NCBI GenBank assembly: GCA_964502175.1
Contig: CAZCVE010000042.1
Coordinates: 17,463 to 81,462, forward strand
Direction: 5' to 3'
Source of the DNA: JAFLCL01 sp964502175
GTDB lineage: Bacteria > Myxococcota_A > Polyangia > Polyangiales > Sandaracinaceae
Length of the DNA: 64,000 bases
The notes under the pieces were generated by a model that was given only the letters and a program-made list of their open reading frames with translations, searched no databases and was not told the DNA's origin. Both the position numbers and the translations under genes were made by a program. Below, piece by piece: positions 52,738-60,749 of this stretch. Each line of letters opens with the position of its first letter. Within the stretch, counting starts at the first letter, position 1.

Positions 52738-53435
52738 ACCGGGTGGTAGAGGGTGACGACCTCGATGCGGCCGCACGCGTTCGAGAAGCCGCAGCCGATC
52801 GTGCGCACGCCGCCTTGGTCGAGCACGAGGTCGAGCGGATCGGTCGGGAGCAGCGCGCGCGTGAAGCCCGTGCCGAGGTCCGGGAAGAACGGAAACGTCG
52901 ACTCGTTCTCGAGGTGGATCGTGTCGCCGCGCTCGGCGACGAGCGTGCTCGGGACGAGGCGACAGCCCTCGATGCGCGCGGTGCGCGTGCGCGGCCCTGC
53001 GGTGTCGGGCCAGTGCTCGCGATCACCGGTCGCGACGATCACGAGGTTCGTGAGCCCGCCGCTCGCGCCGATCTGCACGGGCTGACGATCTCGCTCGCTC
53101 GGCGGCGCACAGTCCGCGGGCATCGGTGCCGACGCGCCCGTGCTCACCATCGGGTTGTCGGGGTACGACGGCAGCAGCGAGTCGGGCGAGAGGCGCACGA
53201 TGCCGTCGATGGTCCCCGTCGGGATGCCGCCGATCGGCGCCGTGGGCTCACCCGGCTCCGTGGTCGGCTCGGAGGTGGTCGGCTCGGGATCGCTCGGTCC
53301 GTCGCTCGAGCCGCTGCACGCCGCGAGTGAGAGCGAGAGCGTCGCCATCGAGACGAGGGCGATCGAGACGAGAGACGGAACGCGCATGCCCGCGATCATG
53401 ATGCGTGTGTCGATCGCGGGCACGGCGGTTTCCAT
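52500..53435 (-). CDS. Lipoprotein with cupredoxin-like and carboxypeptidase-regulatory-like domain
   Basis: 311 aa; the likely real start is the internal ATG at 53387 (MRVPSLVSIALV), which gives a lipobox LAAC. A Ser/Thr/Pro/Glu-rich linker follows. The core has DTIHLENESTFPFFPD and a C-terminal segment VVTLYHPVYTVSDAEGRFRMTNVPAGQ then TAWHPLF. This Gly/Asp pattern resembles the CarboxypepD_reg-like fold, seen in proteins near cupredoxins and MauL-type copper proteins. A copper or other His-ligand site is suggested but not proven. It lies downstream of nuoN on the same strand. Confidence 0.65.
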   Translation of the reverse strand: METAVPAIDTRIMIAGMRVPSLVSIALVSMATLSLSLAACSGSSDGPSDPEPTTSEPTTEPGEPTAPIGGIPTGTIDGIVRLSPDSLLPSYPDNPMVSTGASAPMPADCAPPSERDRQPVQIGASGGLTNLVIVATGDREHWPDTAGPRTRTARIEGCRLVPSTLVAERGDTIHLENESTFPFFPDLGTGFTRALLPTDPLDLVLDQGGVRTIGCGFSNACGRIEVVTLYHPVYTVSDAEGRFRMTNVPAGQDVRITAWHPLFQEVGVNARVEVGGTTTIELVITSNAPATPPTPTVPETPRDPLAGDIPE

Positions 53436-53486
53436 GGGTGCGCGGAACTCTCCGCGACGGAAGCAGAGCGACGGTAGGGGGCGTGC

Positions 53487-55091
53487 TCACTCCGGAGCGG
53501 CGGCGACCTCGGTGGGGGCCTCGACGGCCTCTTCGGCCGGAGCCGCGGGCTCCGCGCTGGGATCGGGCAGCCCGGCGAGCTGGTAGCTCGCTCCCTGCGC
53601 GACCTCGAGGTACGCGGTGGGCGCGAGGCCCATGCGCATCACGAAGTAGCCCGAGAGGATCAAGGCCGCGACCACGTAGCCAGAGCGCATCGGCTCGGCG
53701 ACGGGCGCGCCCGCCTCCGGCTGCTTCATGAAGAGGAAGACGAGGACCTTGAGGTAGTAGTAGGCGCCGACCGCGCTCATGAGCACCGCGAGGATCGCGA
53801 GCCACGTGAGCGAGCCGCCCGCGCTGACCGCCGCCTCGAGCACCCAGTACTTGCCGAAGAAGCCGGCCGTCGGCGGGAAGCCCATCAAGGACAGGATGCC
53901 GAGCGTGAACGGCACGGCGATCCACGGGTGTCGTCGGCCGACGCCCGCGAGATCCTCGTACGTCACAGCTTCCTTGCCGCGGCTGCCCACGGCGATGAGG
54001 CTGCCGAACGCGAGCACGTTCGAGACCGTGTACGCGAGCACGTAGAAGAGGACACTCGAGACGGTCTCCGTGGTGAGGCGCCCGTCGTCGAACTGCGCGG
54101 CGGCGGCGATGCCGACGAGGAGGAAGCCTGCGTGCGCGATGGAGGAGTACGCGAGCATGCGCTTCACGTTCTTCTGCACGAGCGCGGCGACGTTGCCGAC
54201 GACGAGCGTGATCGCCGCGAGGCCTGCGATGGCCGTGGGCCAGCCGGACGTGGGGCCCGCGAGCATCTCGGTGCCGAACACGCCGAAGAACAACCGCACG
54301 AGCACGATGACCGTCGCGGCCTTCACGACCACGGCCATGAACGTCGTGGCGGGCGTGACCGCGCCTTCGTACGCGTCGGGCGTCCACATGTGGAAGGGCA
54401 CCGCGCTCACCTTGAACGCGAGGCCGATCAGCATGAGCGCCATGCCGAGGATGCCGAGGCGCAGATCGAGCGGACCATCGCCCGTCTCGCCCGTCCGGAA
54501 CGCCTCGGCCATGCCGGCGAAGTCGGTGTGCACGGTGGCGCCGTAGAGCAGCGCCATGCCGAACAAGAGGATCGCAGACGCGAAGCTGCCGAGGAGGAAG
54601 TACTTCATCGCGCCCTCGGCCGACTTCGGCGAGTGGCGGCGGAACGCGACGAGGCAGTACACGCCGAGCGAGAGCGCCTCGAGCGAGACGAACAGCGCGA
54701 GCAGGTCTGTGGCGCGCACGAGCGCCATCGCGCCGATCGTGCTCCACACGACGAGCACGTAGAACTCGCCGCGCTCGAGCTTGTGCTCACGCAGGTAGCC
54801 GCCCGCGAGCAGGCACGCGAGACCGGCGCCGCCGCACATCGCCATGTCGGCGAAGAGCGCGAGGCGATCGGACGCGAGGTAGCCGCCGAGGAGCTCGGGC
54901 GCGACCATCGTGACGCGCTCGTCCCAGAGGCCACACGACACGAGCGCGGTGCCGCCGAGGATGACCGCGGCGAACAGACCGAGCTGCGCGTTCTCCTTCA
55001 CGAACGCGTCGACGAAGAGCATCGCCATGCCCGCGGCCGCGAGCACGAAGAGGGGCAGCAACGCTGCCCAGTCACCGAAGAGGCTGGTCAT
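53487..55091 (-). CDS. nuoN: NADH-quinone oxidoreductase subunit N
   Basis: 534 aa, longer than usual by a C-terminal Ala/Glu/Pro-rich tail. About 14 membrane helices; the antiporter-like core has SLEALSLGVYCLVAF, AVPFHMWTPDAYEGA and HAGFLLVG, matching NuoN. It forms a proton channel of the membrane arm of complex I. The start lies inside a 24-bp segment duplicated at the nuoM stop, separated from it by repeat A3. Confidence 0.95.
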   Translation of the reverse strand: MTSLFGDWAALLPLFVLAAAGMAMLFVDAFVKENAQLGLFAAVILGGTALVSCGLWDERVTMVAPELLGGYLASDRLALFADMAMCGGAGLACLLAGGYLREHKLERGEFYVLVVWSTIGAMALVRATDLLALFVSLEALSLGVYCLVAFRRHSPKSAEGAMKYFLLGSFASAILLFGMALLYGATVHTDFAGMAEAFRTGETGDGPLDLRLGILGMALMLIGLAFKVSAVPFHMWTPDAYEGAVTPATTFMAVVVKAATVIVLVRLFFGVFGTEMLAGPTSGWPTAIAGLAAITLVVGNVAALVQKNVKRMLAYSSIAHAGFLLVGIAAAAQFDDGRLTTETVSSVLFYVLAYTVSNVLAFGSLIAVGSRGKEAVTYEDLAGVGRRHPWIAVPFTLGILSLMGFPPTAGFFGKYWVLEAAVSAGGSLTWLAILAVLMSAVGAYYYLKVLVFLFMKQPEAGAPVAEPMRSGYVVAALILSGYFVMRMGLAPTAYLEVAQGASYQLAGLPDPSAEPAAPAEEAVEAPTEVAAAPE

Positions 55092-55102
55092 CGTGCACCT
55101 CC
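55079..55102. repeat. 24-bp direct repeat, nuoN-side copy
   Basis: Identical to 55219-55242. On the minus strand it holds GGAGG, a short spacer, then ATG ACC AGC CTC, i.e. the nuoN ribosome site and start. Confidence 0.85.
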
Positions 55103-55116
55103 GCCGACGAGACGCT

Positions 55117-55210
55117 CAAGCGGGGCTGGGGCCCCACGCGAAGCACGAGCGGAGCGAGTGGAGCGGGAGGGGGCCCCGCGTCTTGCGGGGGAGGGGACGC
55201 ACGGCCCCTC
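55117..55210 (-). repeat. Structured intergenic repeat family A, copy 3
   Basis: On the minus strand its hairpin (GAGGGG/CCCCTC) begins 17 nt past the nuoM stop. It keeps the CCCCCGC, GGGGCCCCCTCCCGCTCCA and GGGGCCCC blocks of copies 1 and 2. It sits between nuoM and nuoN inside an operon. Confidence 0.8.
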
Positions 55211-55218
55211 GGACAGGC

Positions 55219-55242
55219 AGAGGCTGGTCATCGTGCACCTCC
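55219..55242. repeat. 24-bp direct repeat, nuoM-side copy
   Basis: Identical to 55079-55102. On the minus strand it encodes the last residues and stop of NuoM (ending GGAR-TGA) and still contains ATGACCAGCCTCT, a vestigial nuoN start. Confidence 0.85.
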
Positions 55243-57015
55243 CGCGAGCGCGAGGGCATGGTCGGCGGCGGCTCCCTCGGCGGCCGCAGCGGCGCCCTCG
55301 GCGTCACCCTCTCCCTCGACCTCGACCGGCGCTTCGTCGCCGCCCGCGGGTCGGAGACGGAGCGTGTCGGCCGTGTACGACTCACGCCAACCCGCGTCGT
55401 ACTGCGCGATGAAGTGCGCGACGGTCGGGCGCATCGTGTCGAGGATCGAGGCGGGGAACAGGCCCATCCAGAAGATCAGGAACACGAGCGGCGAGAGCGC
55501 GATGGCCTCGCGGTGGTTGATGTCGGGGAGGCCCATGTTCGCCTTCTTGTCGAGCGGGCCCCAGAACATCTTCAGCACGGCGTGCAGCATGTAGACGGCC
55601 GCGAGGATCACGCCCGTGGCGGCGAAGAGCGCGAACACGCGCTCCCACACGCTGAGCTCCTCGGACACGAACGTGCCCGTGAGGATCATGAACTCGCCGA
55701 TGAAGCCGTTGGTGCCGGGCAGGCCCACGGAGCTCATCGTCACGACCACGAAGAGCGTCGCGTAGATGGGCATCGCCTTCGCGAGACCGCCGAAGTCGGC
55801 GAGGTCGCGGGTGTGACGACGGTCGTAGATCACGCCGACCAAGATGAAGAGCGCGCCGGTGGACACACCGTGGCTGATCATCTGGAGCACGGCCCCCTCG
55901 ATGCCGCCGCGCGTCACCGAGAAGATGCCGAGCATCACGAAGCCGAGGTGGCTCACCGACGAGTAAGCGACGAGCTTCTTCACGTCGCGCTGCACCCACG
56001 CGCAGGCCGCGCCGTAGATGATGCCGACCACCGCGAACACCGCGAGCGTCGGCCCGAGGTAGTGGCTGGCATACGGGAAGAGCGGCATCGCGAAGCGGAG
56101 GAAGCCGTAGCCGCCGAGCTTCAGGAGCACGGCCGCGAGGATCACGGAGCCGCCCGTGGGCGCCTGCACGTGCGCGTCGGGCAGCCACGTGTGGAGGGGG
56201 AACATCGGCACCTTGATCGCGAACGCGAGCGCGAACGCGGCGAAGAGCCAGAGCTGCTCGCTCTGCGTGAGCTGGAGGCGGAGGAGATCCGCGAGCGCGA
56301 ACGAGTACTCACCCGAGAGCGCGTGGTACTGCGACACCGCGTACAGGATGGCGACCAGCATGAGGAGGCTGCCGACCATCGTGTAGAGGAAGAACTTGAG
56401 GGCCGCGTAGATGCGGTCCTTACCGCCCCAGACGCCGATGATCAGGTACATCGGCACCAGCATCAGCTCCCAGAACACGTAGAAGAGGAAGAGATCGAGC
56501 GAGACGAACGCGCCGATCATGCCCACTTCGAGGAGGAGGAAGCTGAACGCGTACTCTTTGATCTTGGTCGAGATCGAGTTGTACGAGACGTAGAGCGAGA
56601 TCGGCGTGAGCACGGTCGTGAGGAGCACGAGCCAGTACGAGATGCCGTCGACGCCGACCGAGTAGCGGATGCCGAGCGCCGGGATCCACTCCGCGTCCTG
56701 CGCGAACTGGTACGCCGAGCCGCTGTAGTCGCCGTGGAAGAGCAGCGCCGACAGCCACATCTCGATCACCATCACGGCGAGCGAGAAGCGTCGGATGATC
56801 GCCGTCCACTGACGCGGGATGAAGAGGACGCCGATCGCACCGAAGAAGGGCACGGCGAGCAGCATCGTCAGCAGGTTCGCGGGCGCTGCCGTCGTGTGGA
56901 CCGGGACCTCGAGGAAGATGAGGGCGACGAGGATCGCGAGGACGATCTCGAAGCGCGCCTCATTCGGCGTGACGGTCTCCGCGGGCGACGCGGCGTGTGT
57001 CGTGTCGGCGCTCAT
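55228..57015 (-). CDS. nuoM: NADH-quinone oxidoreductase subunit M
   Basis: 595 aa, ~14 membrane helices. Antiporter family blocks typical of NuoM: ELMLVPMYLIIGVWGG, ALAFAIKVPMFPLHTWLPDAH (with the essential Lys/His) and SSVSHLGFVMLG. C-terminal Ala/Glu/Gly tail. Its ATG overlaps the nuoL stop by 4 nt. Proton-pumping subunit of complex I. Confidence 0.96.
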   Translation of the reverse strand: MSADTTHAASPAETVTPNEARFEIVLAILVALIFLEVPVHTTAAPANLLTMLLAVPFFGAIGVLFIPRQWTAIIRRFSLAVMVIEMWLSALLFHGDYSGSAYQFAQDAEWIPALGIRYSVGVDGISYWLVLLTTVLTPISLYVSYNSISTKIKEYAFSFLLLEVGMIGAFVSLDLFLFYVFWELMLVPMYLIIGVWGGKDRIYAALKFFLYTMVGSLLMLVAILYAVSQYHALSGEYSFALADLLRLQLTQSEQLWLFAAFALAFAIKVPMFPLHTWLPDAHVQAPTGGSVILAAVLLKLGGYGFLRFAMPLFPYASHYLGPTLAVFAVVGIIYGAACAWVQRDVKKLVAYSSVSHLGFVMLGIFSVTRGGIEGAVLQMISHGVSTGALFILVGVIYDRRHTRDLADFGGLAKAMPIYATLFVVVTMSSVGLPGTNGFIGEFMILTGTFVSEELSVWERVFALFAATGVILAAVYMLHAVLKMFWGPLDKKANMGLPDINHREAIALSPLVFLIFWMGLFPASILDTMRPTVAHFIAQYDAGWRESYTADTLRLRPAGGDEAPVEVEGEGDAEGAAAAAEGAAADHALALAGGAR

Positions 57016-59789
57016 CGCGCACCTCCCGAGGAGCGAGTCGACGCAGTCGCAGACGCGACGTGTTCGAGCGGCGTGGGCAGCGCCACGACGACGTCCTCGC
57101 GCACCCGCGTGTGGTTGCTGAAGAGGTTGCGGACCTCGAGGGTGATGCGCGCGCGGGCTGCCACGCGGATCGTGCTGAGACCGATGCGCGCGGTGTCACC
57201 CGTGCGGAGATGCACCTCGCCGTCCTCGGTGGGCTCTGCGCCCGGCACGGTGAGCGCCGCGGAGCCGCGGGCGATCACGACCTCGGCGCCGTGCTCCTCG
57301 GTGATCTCGAGGCGCGCTGTCGGCGCGACCGCGACACCGGCCTCCTGGATGGTGCTCTGATCGATCCAGTCGATCATGAGCTGATCGACGGGCAGCGCCT
57401 GCGTCTCGCTGTCTTCGAGATCGACGACGATGTCTTCGCCGATCGGCATCTCCATGCCGTCGCCCACGTCGGGCTGCTCGATGACGAGCACGAGGCCGAA
57501 GAACGCGTCGTCTTCGTACGTGTGGCTCGTCGCGTGCTCGGCCGTCCACTCGGTGTCGGGCTCGCCGTCCGAGTCGAAGTCCCAGCGGTACTCGTAGCCG
57601 GGGCCCGTGCTCGCCGACATCTCGAACGTGGTGCCGCTCTCGGGCGACGTGACCTCGAGCGCGACGTGCGGGTACGTGAACCACCACACGAGCACGAACG
57701 CGCCGATCGCGAAGCCCGTGGTGTAGACGTAGATCGCGCCGGTCTGCATGCGCGACACGAGCGCGCCGAGGCCCTTGGCGACGAGGCCGGGGACCTTGGT
57801 GAGGAGGCCGTCGACCGCGATGCGATCGATGTTCGCCGCGACGACCGCGATCCACTTGAGCGGGCCGACGAAGAGGAACTCGTAGAGCTCGTCGACGCGC
57901 CACTTGTCCATGAGGAACGAGTGCACGGCGGGGAACTGCGCGCGCAGGCCTGCGGGGACGCGGCCGTCGCCCTGGTAGTACCAGGTGTAGGCGAGCCCCA
58001 TGCCGCCGAGGCCCACGAGCGTGCCGACCGTCATCGCGATCGGACCGAAGCCGAGGCCGTGCTCTTCGCCCTCCACCCCCCCCTCGACGACAGCGGGATA
58101 GAGATGCGCCCACGTGGCGACGGGACCGATGTGCTCGCCGTGACCGCTCAGCCACTGACCCCACCACGAGTAGTCGCCGACGACGGGGACCCAGTGCGGG
58201 AGGCCGAGGAAGCCCACGAGCAGCGCGCCGATCGCGAGCACGATCAGCGGGAGCGTGATCGCGTCTTCGGACTCGTGCGGCTCGGGGTGCGCGTGATCGT
58301 CGCCATCAGCGTCGTGCGCACCTTCTGCCGGAGGATGACCGCCCTTGAACTCGCCCCAGAAGGTCCGGAAGTAGAGCCGGAACATGTAGAAGGCCGTCAT
58401 GAACGCGCTCACGGCGAGCACGGAGAACACCGTCCAGCCGACCCACGCCGGCAGCTGATGCGTGGAGTCGAGCGCGCCGAGGAGGATCTCGTCCTTCGAG
58501 AAGAAGCCGCTCGTGAGCGGGAAGCCCGCGATCGCGAGGCACGAGATGAGGAACGTCGCGTGCGTCCTCGGCATGTACTTCCGCATGTTGCCGAGGTAGC
58601 GGATGTCCGCGTCGCCGTGCGCGTGCACCGCGTGCATCACCGAGCCAGCGCCGAGGAAGAGACACGCCTTGAAGAACGCGTGCGTGAAGACGTGGAAGAA
58701 TCCGGCGCCGAACGCGCCCACGCCGACGGCGGCGAACATGAAGCCGAGCTGGCTCACCGTGGAGTAGGCCAGGATCTTCTTCATCTGGTTCTGCACGAGA
58801 CCGATCGAGGCCGCGACGAATGCAGTGGCCGCGCCGACGAGCGCGATCGTGATCATCGCGCCCTCGCTGTGGATGAACACGGGCGAGAGGCGGCAGCAGA
58901 GGTAGATGCCCGAAGTGACCATCGTGGCCGCGTGGATGAGCGCGGAGACCGGCGTCGGGCCGGCCATGGCGTCCGGCAGCCAGACGTAGAGCGGCAGCTG
59001 CGCGCTCTTGCCGGTGCAGCCGAGGAAGAGGAACAGCGCCGCGCCGGTGGCCATGCCGATGCCCACAGGTCCGCCGCCGATCATCATCGGCGTCGCCGCG
59101 AGCTCCGAGGCCGCAGCGTTGATCTCCGTGAACTCGAAGCTGTGGACCGTCGACACGATGAGGAACGTGCCGATGAGCACGCCGAAGTCACCGATGCGGT
59201 TGACGACGAACGCCTTCTTGCCAGCCGCGGCGTACGTCGGGTTCTCCCACCAGAAGCCGATGAGGAGGTAGCTGCAGAGGCCCACGCCCTCCCAGCCCAC
59301 GAACATCAGCGGGATGTTCGACGCGAGCACCAGGATCAGCATCGAGGCCGTGAACAGGTTCAGGTACGTCATGAACCGGCGGTAGCCCGGGTCCTCGCCC
59401 ATGTACCCCGTCGAGTACAGGTGGATGAGCGACGCGATGCCCGTGATCATCACGGTCATGATCCCGGACAGGTGATCCATCACGAAGCGCACGCGCACCG
59501 GCATCTCGAAGGTGCCGCCGAAGCCGCCGGGCGCGCTCAGTCGGAACCACTCGTAGACGGTGTCGACGTGCTCTTCGGGGCCCTCGGCGCCGAGCAGCTT
59601 GCCGAAGCAGAAGAGCGCGAGGAGGAACGAGAGGAAGACCGATCCCACCGAGACGGTGGTGACCAGGCTCTTGCTCGCTCCCTTGCCGAAGACGCCGTTG
59701 ATCACCGCGCCCAGCAAGGGCAGCAGGATGATCCAAGGCAGCAGCTCGGAGGCTTGGACGCGCTCGTTGAGGGTCTGGAGAAACTCCAT
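57012..59789 (-). CDS. nuoL: NADH-quinone oxidoreductase subunit L with PKD-like C-terminal extension
   Basis: 925 aa, some 250-300 residues longer than typical NuoL. The core (~1-705) has the antiporter blocks FVGWEGVGLCSYLLIGFWW, STVSQLGFMFAAVG and the long horizontal-helix region. The last membrane helix ends near 709 (VWWFTYPHV). Residues ~710-925 are hydrophilic, with a PKD-type motif YEYRWDFDSDGEPDTEW near 735, then Asp/Glu-rich beta segments ending RSSGGAR. If the standard topology holds, the extension is periplasmic and might bind carbohydrate or protein. The fusion is in frame without a stop, so it is real in this sequence. Confidence 0.92.
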   Translation of the reverse strand: MEFLQTLNERVQASELLPWIILLPLLGAVINGVFGKGASKSLVTTVSVGSVFLSFLLALFCFGKLLGAEGPEEHVDTVYEWFRLSAPGGFGGTFEMPVRVRFVMDHLSGIMTVMITGIASLIHLYSTGYMGEDPGYRRFMTYLNLFTASMLILVLASNIPLMFVGWEGVGLCSYLLIGFWWENPTYAAAGKKAFVVNRIGDFGVLIGTFLIVSTVHSFEFTEINAAASELAATPMMIGGGPVGIGMATGAALFLFLGCTGKSAQLPLYVWLPDAMAGPTPVSALIHAATMVTSGIYLCCRLSPVFIHSEGAMITIALVGAATAFVAASIGLVQNQMKKILAYSTVSQLGFMFAAVGVGAFGAGFFHVFTHAFFKACLFLGAGSVMHAVHAHGDADIRYLGNMRKYMPRTHATFLISCLAIAGFPLTSGFFSKDEILLGALDSTHQLPAWVGWTVFSVLAVSAFMTAFYMFRLYFRTFWGEFKGGHPPAEGAHDADGDDHAHPEPHESEDAITLPLIVLAIGALLVGFLGLPHWVPVVGDYSWWGQWLSGHGEHIGPVATWAHLYPAVVEGGVEGEEHGLGFGPIAMTVGTLVGLGGMGLAYTWYYQGDGRVPAGLRAQFPAVHSFLMDKWRVDELYEFLFVGPLKWIAVVAANIDRIAVDGLLTKVPGLVAKGLGALVSRMQTGAIYVYTTGFAIGAFVLVWWFTYPHVALEVTSPESGTTFEMSASTGPGYEYRWDFDSDGEPDTEWTAEHATSHTYEDDAFFGLVLVIEQPDVGDGMEMPIGEDIVVDLEDSETQALPVDQLMIDWIDQSTIQEAGVAVAPTARLEITEEHGAEVVIARGSAALTVPGAEPTEDGEVHLRTGDTARIGLSTIRVAARARITLEVRNLFSNHTRVREDVVVALPTPLEHVASATASTRSSGGAR

Positions 59790-59792
59790 CGC

Positions 59793-60101
59793 TCAGCCTT
59801 TCAGGAGATCAGCGCGGTCGTTCTCGACCGACTTCTTGAGGCGGTAGACGCTGATGAGGATCGCGAGGCCCACGGAAGCCTCGGCCGCAGCGACCGCGAT
59901 GACGAAGAAGGCGAACACCTGACCGGCGTGCGAGCCCGGGTGTGCGCGGTTGATGGCGACCAGCGCGAGGTTCACCGAGTTCAACATGATCTCGATGCTC
60001 ATCAGCTGGAGCAGCAGGTTGCGTCGGGCGAGAAAGCCCGCGGCGCCGATCCCGAAGAGGACGGCGGAGAGCGTCAGGTAAGTGCCGAGTCCGGTGACCA
60101 T
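59793..60101 (-). CDS. nuoK: NADH-quinone oxidoreductase subunit K
   Basis: 102 aa, three membrane helices. LMSIEIMLNSVNLALVA with the conserved Glu in helix 2 is diagnostic. It starts 12 nt after the nuoJ stop. Proton-translocating membrane subunit. Confidence 0.96.
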   Translation of the reverse strand: MVTGLGTYLTLSAVLFGIGAAGFLARRNLLLQLMSIEIMLNSVNLALVAINRAHPGSHAGQVFAFFVIAVAAAEASVGLAILISVYRLKKSVENDRADLLKG

Positions 60102-60113
60102 CGTGTGCTCCGT

Positions 60114-60749
60114 TCACTCAGCGGGGGTGATGCCCGACGGATCAGGCGAGTTGGGATCGGCCGAGCGCGGCCGGGGATCGAGCTCCGCGGGATCCTTCGC
60201 CTTCTTCTCGGAATCGGTGTGGCCACGGGCGACAGCGATGGCGCCGACGATGGCGACGAGCAGCAGCACCGAGACGAGCTCGAAGGGGATCGCGGCGCCG
60301 ACGTAGATCGCGTTGGCGAGCGCATCGACGCCGCCGAACTGACCACACTCACCCGCGGAGGTGCCGTCCGGGCAGCCCGGCAGGCTCGGGAACACACCGA
60401 CCGCGTGGCCGACCTGCGCCGCGATCGCGCCAGCGACCATGACGATCGTCGCGCCACCGAGCAGCTTCACCATCAGGCCGCGCTGGTCGGGCTTCACGTC
60501 GAGCGCGCCCGGACCGATCAGCATGATGACGAACACGAAGAGCACGACGACCGCGCCGGCGTAGACGAGCAGCTGGATCGCAGCGAGCAGGTGCGCGTGG
60601 AGCGTGAGGTAGAGGCCCGCGAGCGACACGACGTGCACGAGCAGCGCGACGGCCGCGCGCAGCGGGCTGCGCTGCGTGACCGTCAGCACCGCAGACATGA
60701 TCGCGATGAGGCCCGCGACCGCGAAGAGCATCTGACCGCCGAGGCTCAT
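60114..60749 (-). CDS. nuoJ: NADH-quinone oxidoreductase subunit J
   Basis: 211 aa from ATG at 60749 (one base overlap with the nuoF stop); a GTG at 60752 is an alternative. Five membrane helices with the Tyr-containing third helix (LLVYAGAVVVLFVFVIML). C-terminal hydrophilic tail of ~40 residues is longer than usual. It follows nuoF directly, so the G, H and I genes usually in between are missing here. Confidence 0.93.
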   Translation of the reverse strand: MSLGGQMLFAVAGLIAIMSAVLTVTQRSPLRAAVALLVHVVSLAGLYLTLHAHLLAAIQLLVYAGAVVVLFVFVIMLIGPGALDVKPDQRGLMVKLLGGATIVMVAGAIAAQVGHAVGVFPSLPGCPDGTSAGECGQFGGVDALANAIYVGAAIPFELVSVLLLVAIVGAIAVARGHTDSEKKAKDPAELDPRPRSADPNSPDPSGITPAE

